A stretch of 36,489 nt of DNA, from positions 1-36,489 of the forward strand of contig CALITO010000048.1 in the NCBI GenBank assembly GCA_938041455.1. Reading direction: 5' to 3'. The first letter of the stretch is position 1. The number at the start of each line of letters is the position of its first letter. The translations under genes and the position numbers were made by a program. Shown one piece after another: positions 33,231 through 36,489 of this stretch. The notes beneath the pieces were generated by a model that saw nothing but the letters and a program-made list of their open reading frames with translations, was not told the origin of the DNA and did no database searches. This DNA comes from an uncultured bacterium (GTDB lineage Bacteria; Armatimonadota; JACIXR01).

Positions 33231-34225
33231 AAAGAAAGATTGCTAATATTCATCCTCTTCTAAAAAAGGAACTTAACAGCCCCTCTGCGTTTAAAAAAAG
33301 AGAAGGAGAGTATGTTAAACTACCTCAAGAAATCATCAGAAAAGAAAGCGGAATGATTTTCGATGTTGAAGAATTGAGCGATTTACTTCTCTCTGTATGT
33401 AGATCTAACGATTTTAATGTAATTAAATTTCAAAAAAATAGAACATTTTTAGATGAAGATAAAGTTTTAAAATGGGTGAAGGAAAAATTGATTCCGAATA
33501 CAGTAATTGTAAGTATTGATGATGAAGATTTAGTAAGATTGCTAATATTTTGTATTGAAATTACCTATCAAATGTTTGCGGGTGGCACAAGGGCAACAGT
33601 GACCCAAAAGGGGTTTCGGGAAAGGAGAAGAACTTTTGAATCTATACTCGCGGATCAGTTTGTCGGAAAGTTAGGAGAGATTATGGTTAAAAAATTTCTT
33701 GAAAAAAATTACCCAACTAAAATAGAATTGGATTGGGATATTTCAACTCAAATAGAAAAATATAGAAATGATATTATAAATGCAAAAAAGAAAGTGAGCA
33801 TAAAGACATCACCGTCTTTGGCTGGAATTTGGGCAGAAGCAGATATAGGTTATGATTATGGTATAACTGTCAAATGCTCTGTTCCTCAACCTCCCATTTT
33901 GCAGTTTTTTATTGAAGTTTGTGGATTCTCAAAATTGCTTGATTTTGCTGAGGCAAAAATTCCTTCTTCTGATAAACGATTTCGAAATTATCTTCAAGAG
34001 ATGAGAAACAGGATTAAAAATTATAAATGTGGAGAGATACAGACAAAGCTAAAAGGTTTCATCTGTGGATATTTTAAGACATCCGAATACAGACCTTTGC
34101 AGGAAGGAAGAATATTGCCTTATTTAGGGAAAGTTAGAGAGACCAGATATTTAGTCCCTATTAACGATCTTAAATATACCAAAGAGGACTGGAAGATTTT
34201 CCTTAAAGAAATGGATTTAATATAA
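33227..34225 (+). CDS. Putative restriction endonuclease partner, PD-(D/E)xK-like
   Basis: I do not recognise the family. The 332-residue protein follows the methyltransferase with an ATGA overlap, the usual place for a cognate endonuclease. Around 145-195 it has a plausible PD-(D/E)xK core: FVGKLGEIMVKKFLEK with Glu151, then KYRNDIINAKKKVSIKTS with Asp182 and Lys193 in the form D-x(8)-(V/I)-S-I-K. Ser replaces the usual Glu/Asp before Lys, a variant known in some restriction enzymes. RATVTQKGFRERRR (122-135) is strongly basic and may contact DNA. Composition matches the methyltransferase gene, so both were probably acquired together. The nuclease call rests on context plus this short motif. 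Confidence 0.6.
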   Translation: MKRKIANIHPLLKKELNSPSAFKKREGEYVKLPQEIIRKESGMIFDVEELSDLLLSVCRSNDFNVIKFQKNRTFLDEDKVLKWVKEKLIPNTVIVSIDDEDLVRLLIFCIEITYQMFAGGTRATVTQKGFRERRRTFESILADQFVGKLGEIMVKKFLEKNYPTKIELDWDISTQIEKYRNDIINAKKKVSIKTSPSLAGIWAEADIGYDYGITVKCSVPQPPILQFFIEVCGFSKLLDFAEAKIPSSDKRFRNYLQEMRNRIKNYKCGEIQTKLKGFICGYFKTSEYRPLQEGRILPYLGKVRETRYLVPINDLKYTKEDWKIFLKEMDLI

Positions 34226-34260
34226 CAAGAACTCCTAATTTTTGAAAGTAATCTTGAGTG

Positions 34261-34279
34261 ACCCACCGGTAGGGCGGGT
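34261..34279 (+). terminator. GC-rich hairpin after the nuclease gene
   Basis: ACCCACC (34261-34267) pairs with GGCGGGT (34273-34279) around GGTAG with one A-C mismatch. It is 36 bases after the nuclease stop in very AT-rich surroundings. No direct U-tract follows (AAACAAAAAAG), so it may be a terminator on the other strand, or a repeat. Confidence 0.35.
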
Positions 34280-34391
34280 AAACAAAAAAGTTGTTTCTTT
34301 AGATTTCTCTTGTTAAATTTTTAGATTAAATTTTGCAAAATTATAGAGAAAACTTCAATGAGTTTGACCTGAAAGGGAATATAATAATTTG

Positions 34392-34428
34392 AAGCTTGAA
34401 GCACCGTGGCAAACGGTGTTTTAAGTTT
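34392..34428 (+). other. Long stem-loop directly downstream of a TATAAT box
   Basis: The stem pairs 34392-34407 with 34413-34428: 16 bp including three G-U pairs, with a perfect GC-rich core CACCGT/ACGGTG and loop GGCAA. TATAAT at 34380-34385 would put a transcript start at 34392, exactly the first paired base. It could be a 5' leader hairpin, a small RNA or a terminator whose U run (TTTT, 34419-34422) lies in the lower stem. Confidence 0.4.
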
Positions 34429-34556
34429 GAATGATTTTGGTCAAATTTAGCACCATATTTTGATTTTTGGTTGGTTTTTTGGTGATTTTTTTTATTTATT
34501 GGTACAATAAAGAAAGATGAATTTGATGGGTAAGAGGCGTTGAAAAGATTTAAAAT

Positions 34557-36086
34557 ATGGGATTTTTAAAGAAAAATTTTATTTTTTTAACAGTTTTTAT
34601 TACCGGAGCAGCTGTCTTAGTGATTGAGGTTACAGCCACCAGAATTCTTACTCCTTATTTTGGGAATACTCTTTTTGTTATTTCTAGCATTCTCGGCGTT
34701 GTTTTGGGAGGATTGAGTTTGGGATATTTTTTAGGAGGGATTTTAGCTGATAAACATCCAAAATTTTCTCTCTTTTTTTTCCTTATTTTTTTGGCTGGCA
34801 TTTTTTCTCTTTTAATTCAATTTTTTTCCAAGACTATCTTACCTCTTGCCGGAGAAATTTTGGGCATAAAATTCGGTCCGCTGATTTCTAGTTGCTTTTT
34901 GTTTTTCTTGCCAAGTTTGATTTTAGGAACAATTTCTCCTTTTGCTATCAAATTAATAACCTTGGAACTGAAAGAAGTTGGTAGAGTTTCAGGGAAAGTG
35001 TTTTTCTGGTCAACCCTCGGAAGTATTTTTGGGAGTTTTTTAACTGGCTTTTATTTAATCCCTCATTTTGGGACAAGGAAAATCCTCTTTTATAATGGAC
35101 TGTTACTTTTGTTCCTTGGATATTTTGGAATTTGGTTTTCAAAAGATAATGGAAAGAAAAATTATTTTCTCAAATTTATATTGGTTTTATTTTTGATCAT
35201 CATCTTAGCCCTATCTTCGATTGAATTTCTTTTGCCAAAATCAACATCGATCATTTTTCAAAAAGAGGGTCTTTACGGCCCGATAATCGTGGAGGAAATA
35301 TTGTTTAATGGAAAAAAAATTAGGGTTTTGCGGTTTGATCCTGCTTATCAAGCAGGAGTTTTTTTAGATTCTGATGATCTGCCCTTTGAATACACAAAAT
35401 ACTATTCAATTTACGAGATCATTAATCCTCAGGCAGAAAAGGCTTTATTCTTGGGAGGGGGAGGTTATACTACGCCCCGCCGACTTTTACTCGACAAAAA
35501 CAATATCAAAAGGATTGATGTGGTGGAGATTGAGCCCTCACTTTATCAGATCGCAAAGCAATACTTTAAACTTGAAGACGATCCGAGATTAGTTAACCAC
35601 ATTGGCGATGGCCGAAGATTTTTGAAGGAGACGAACGAAAAATACGACTTCATCTTTTCCGATGTCTACTCTTCTCTTTATTTCATTCCTGTTCATTTTA
35701 CCACTCAAGAATTTTTTTCGCTTGCCAAAAGTAAGCTCAAGGAAAATGGATTTTTTCTCATAAATATTATTGGGGCATTAGAGCCAAATAAAAACCAACT
35801 ATTGTTTTCAATAGTGAAAACTTTCCAAAAGGTTTTTGAAAATAGTTATCTTTTTGCGGTTCAATCGCCAAGTCATTTAGGGATTCAAAATTTTATCCTC
35901 GTTGGCCTTAAAAACCCAGCTCAAAAAATAGATTTTACAAGACCAGAAATTTTAGAAAGTGAAAGCGAAATCATTCGCAATTTGCCTCAAAAAATTGTTG
36001 ATCTGGAAAAGTTAAACTTAGATTCAGCCTTCATTTTCACTGACGATTTTGCTCCACTTGAATACTTAACCGCAAAACTTTTTTAA
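34557..36086 (+). CDS. Membrane-fused spermidine-synthase-like methyltransferase
   Basis: The 509-residue protein has an N-terminal membrane half with about seven spans (e.g. FIFLTVFITGAAVLVIE, ISSILGVVLGGLSLGYFLGG, SLFFFLIFLAGIFSLL) and a C-terminal Rossmann methyltransferase-like domain. The latter has KALFLGGGGYTTPRRLL (295-311) as motif I, DVVEIEPSLYQIA (321-333) with Glu325, HIGDGRRFL (348-356) and YDFIFSDVYSS (363-373), as in spermidine synthases. Such fusions are common in uncultured lineages, and polyamine synthesis by them is unproven. Ile is mainly ATT and Leu TTG/TTA, unlike the genes before 31.9 kb. No Shine-Dalgarno precedes the ATG. Confidence 0.85.
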   Translation: MGFLKKNFIFLTVFITGAAVLVIEVTATRILTPYFGNTLFVISSILGVVLGGLSLGYFLGGILADKHPKFSLFFFLIFLAGIFSLLIQFFSKTILPLAGEILGIKFGPLISSCFLFFLPSLILGTISPFAIKLITLELKEVGRVSGKVFFWSTLGSIFGSFLTGFYLIPHFGTRKILFYNGLLLLFLGYFGIWFSKDNGKKNYFLKFILVLFLIIILALSSIEFLLPKSTSIIFQKEGLYGPIIVEEILFNGKKIRVLRFDPAYQAGVFLDSDDLPFEYTKYYSIYEIINPQAEKALFLGGGGYTTPRRLLLDKNNIKRIDVVEIEPSLYQIAKQYFKLEDDPRLVNHIGDGRRFLKETNEKYDFIFSDVYSSLYFIPVHFTTQEFFSLAKSKLKENGFFLINIIGALEPNKNQLLFSIVKTFQKVFENSYLFAVQSPSHLGIQNFILVGLKNPAQKIDFTRPEILESESEIIRNLPQKIVDLEKLNLDSAFIFTDDFAPLEYLTAKLF

Positions 36087-36099
36087 TCTTATTTTTTAT

Positions 36100-36489
36100 A
36101 TGGAAAATTATAGTGATGAAAAATTAGTAAGGAATTATTTAAAAGGTAATGAAGAATCGTTAGAGGTTTTGGTGAGGAAATATTTGAAACCAATTTTTAG
36201 TTTTGTTTTTCGCTTGGTGGAAAATAGTCAAGAGGCAGAAGATATTACTCAAGAGGTTTTTGTTAAAGCTTGGCGAAATTTGAAAAAGTTTAATCCAAAA
36301 CAAAGTTTTAAAACCTGGCTTTTTACCATTGCCAAAAATACTTGCCTTGATTGGTTAAGGAAAAAGAAAGAAATTTTATTTTCTGAATTAGAAAGAAAAG
36401 AGGAAAAATTTTTCATCCAAAACATTCCCGACTCCAAACCTTTGCCAGATGAAATCTTTGAAAGAAAAGATTTGGCTAATTTATTAAAG
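36100..36489 (+). CDS. ECF-type RNA polymerase sigma factor, cut by window end
   Basis: The 130 visible residues cover sigma region 2: ESLEVLVRKYLKPIFSFVFR, AEDITQEVFVKAWRNLKKF (47-64, the -10 recognition helix) and FKTWLFTIAKNTCLDWLRKKK (70-90). The linker before region 4 follows (DSKPLPDEIFERKDLANLLK) and the frame is open to the last base. It starts 13 bases after the previous gene and has no Shine-Dalgarno (TTTTTTATATGG). ECF factors redirect RNA polymerase in response to envelope or other stress; an anti-sigma gene might follow outside the window. The gene is AT-rich, like its neighbour. Confidence 0.88.
   Translation, partial: MENYSDEKLVRNYLKGNEESLEVLVRKYLKPIFSFVFRLVENSQEAEDITQEVFVKAWRNLKKFNPKQSFKTWLFTIAKNTCLDWLRKKKEILFSELERKEEKFFIQNIPDSKPLPDEIFERKDLANLLK

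Larger units (their letters stand above)
34226..34556 (+). other. 331-base gene-free spacer at a composition boundary
   Basis: No credible gene lies here on either strand. It holds two hairpins (34261-34279 and 34392-34428), a TATAAT at 34380-34385 and a T-rich tract (34440-34500) with runs of up to eight T. A candidate promoter for the next gene is TTGGTG (34479-34484), 18 bases, TACAAT (34503-34508), with a leader of about 42 bases and no Shine-Dalgarno. Coding style changes from A-rich (nuclease) to T-rich (next genes) across it. Confidence 0.6.

Noticed and set aside
34364-34385. Promoter TTGACC...TATAAT in the spacer
   Set aside because: The spacing is only 10 bases, too short for a sigma-70 promoter; only the TATAAT is kept as a candidate.
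31836-34560. attL/attR direct repeat of the tRNA-Asn 3' end flanking the restriction-modification genes
   Set aside because: I looked for the T-arm and acceptor sequence downstream and found no copy within the window.
1-36489. CRISPR arrays, insertion sequences, rRNA genes
   Set aside because: No regularly spaced repeats, transposase frames or rRNA signatures were seen on either strand.

Overview
The window looks like a bacterial chromosome segment, probably from a metagenome or a poorly characterised lineage. Most of it (about 1-31,900) is dense with housekeeping genes of near-balanced GC. Its codons lean to AGG/AGA for Arg and ATA for Ile, genes often overlap by a few bases, TTG and GTG starts are frequent, and AhcY and a TM1367-like cyclophilin fold are of types known from thermophiles. 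This suggests a deep-branching, possibly thermophilic bacterium with a MreBCD/peptidoglycan cell plan. No 16S rRNA is present, so I do not name a phylum.

Layout. 1-362: 3' end of a beta-propeller (TolB/PD40-like) gene. 410-5319 (minus): operon of DegT aminotransferase, sugar nucleotidyltransferase, ahcY, a TagA/WecG glycosyltransferase and comF. 5383-8313 (plus): GT2 glycosyltransferase and two Gfo/Idh/MocA proteins; with the divergent operon they look like a surface-sugar pathway. 8374-10309 (minus): groES-groEL. 10459-19382 (plus): mreBCD, trpS, a D,D-carboxypeptidase, a lone FecCD permease, a cyclophilin-like protein, mtaB, a HIT protein, a ZIP transporter and a lipoprotein. 19397-24118 (minus): hisG-ilvD-ilvB-ilvN under one strong promoter. 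24119-25465: a decayed stretch with a truncated AAA ATPase and a small broken reading frame. 25466-27820 (minus): exported GH116 glycosidase. 27939-31910 (plus): HNH protein, tRNA-Gln, glmU-prs-pth, tRNA-Asn.

Right after tRNA-Asn the composition drops sharply. 31956-34225 holds an overlapping DNA methyltransferase and a putative PD-(D/E)xK nuclease, a candidate restriction-modification pair. After a 331-base gene-free spacer with two hairpins comes a third zone (34557-36489) with T-rich coding strands: a membrane-fused spermidine-synthase-like protein and an ECF sigma factor truncated by the window end. Their style resembles candidate-phyla-radiation genomes. This part may be horizontally acquired or an assembly join.

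The most interesting points are the restriction-modification pair beside tRNA-Asn, the abrupt composition changes, a Gfo/Idh/MocA protein that has lost its usual catalytic residues beside an intact paralogue, and a recurring leaderless-type arrangement in which a TATAAT-like box sits 6-13 bases before the start codon.
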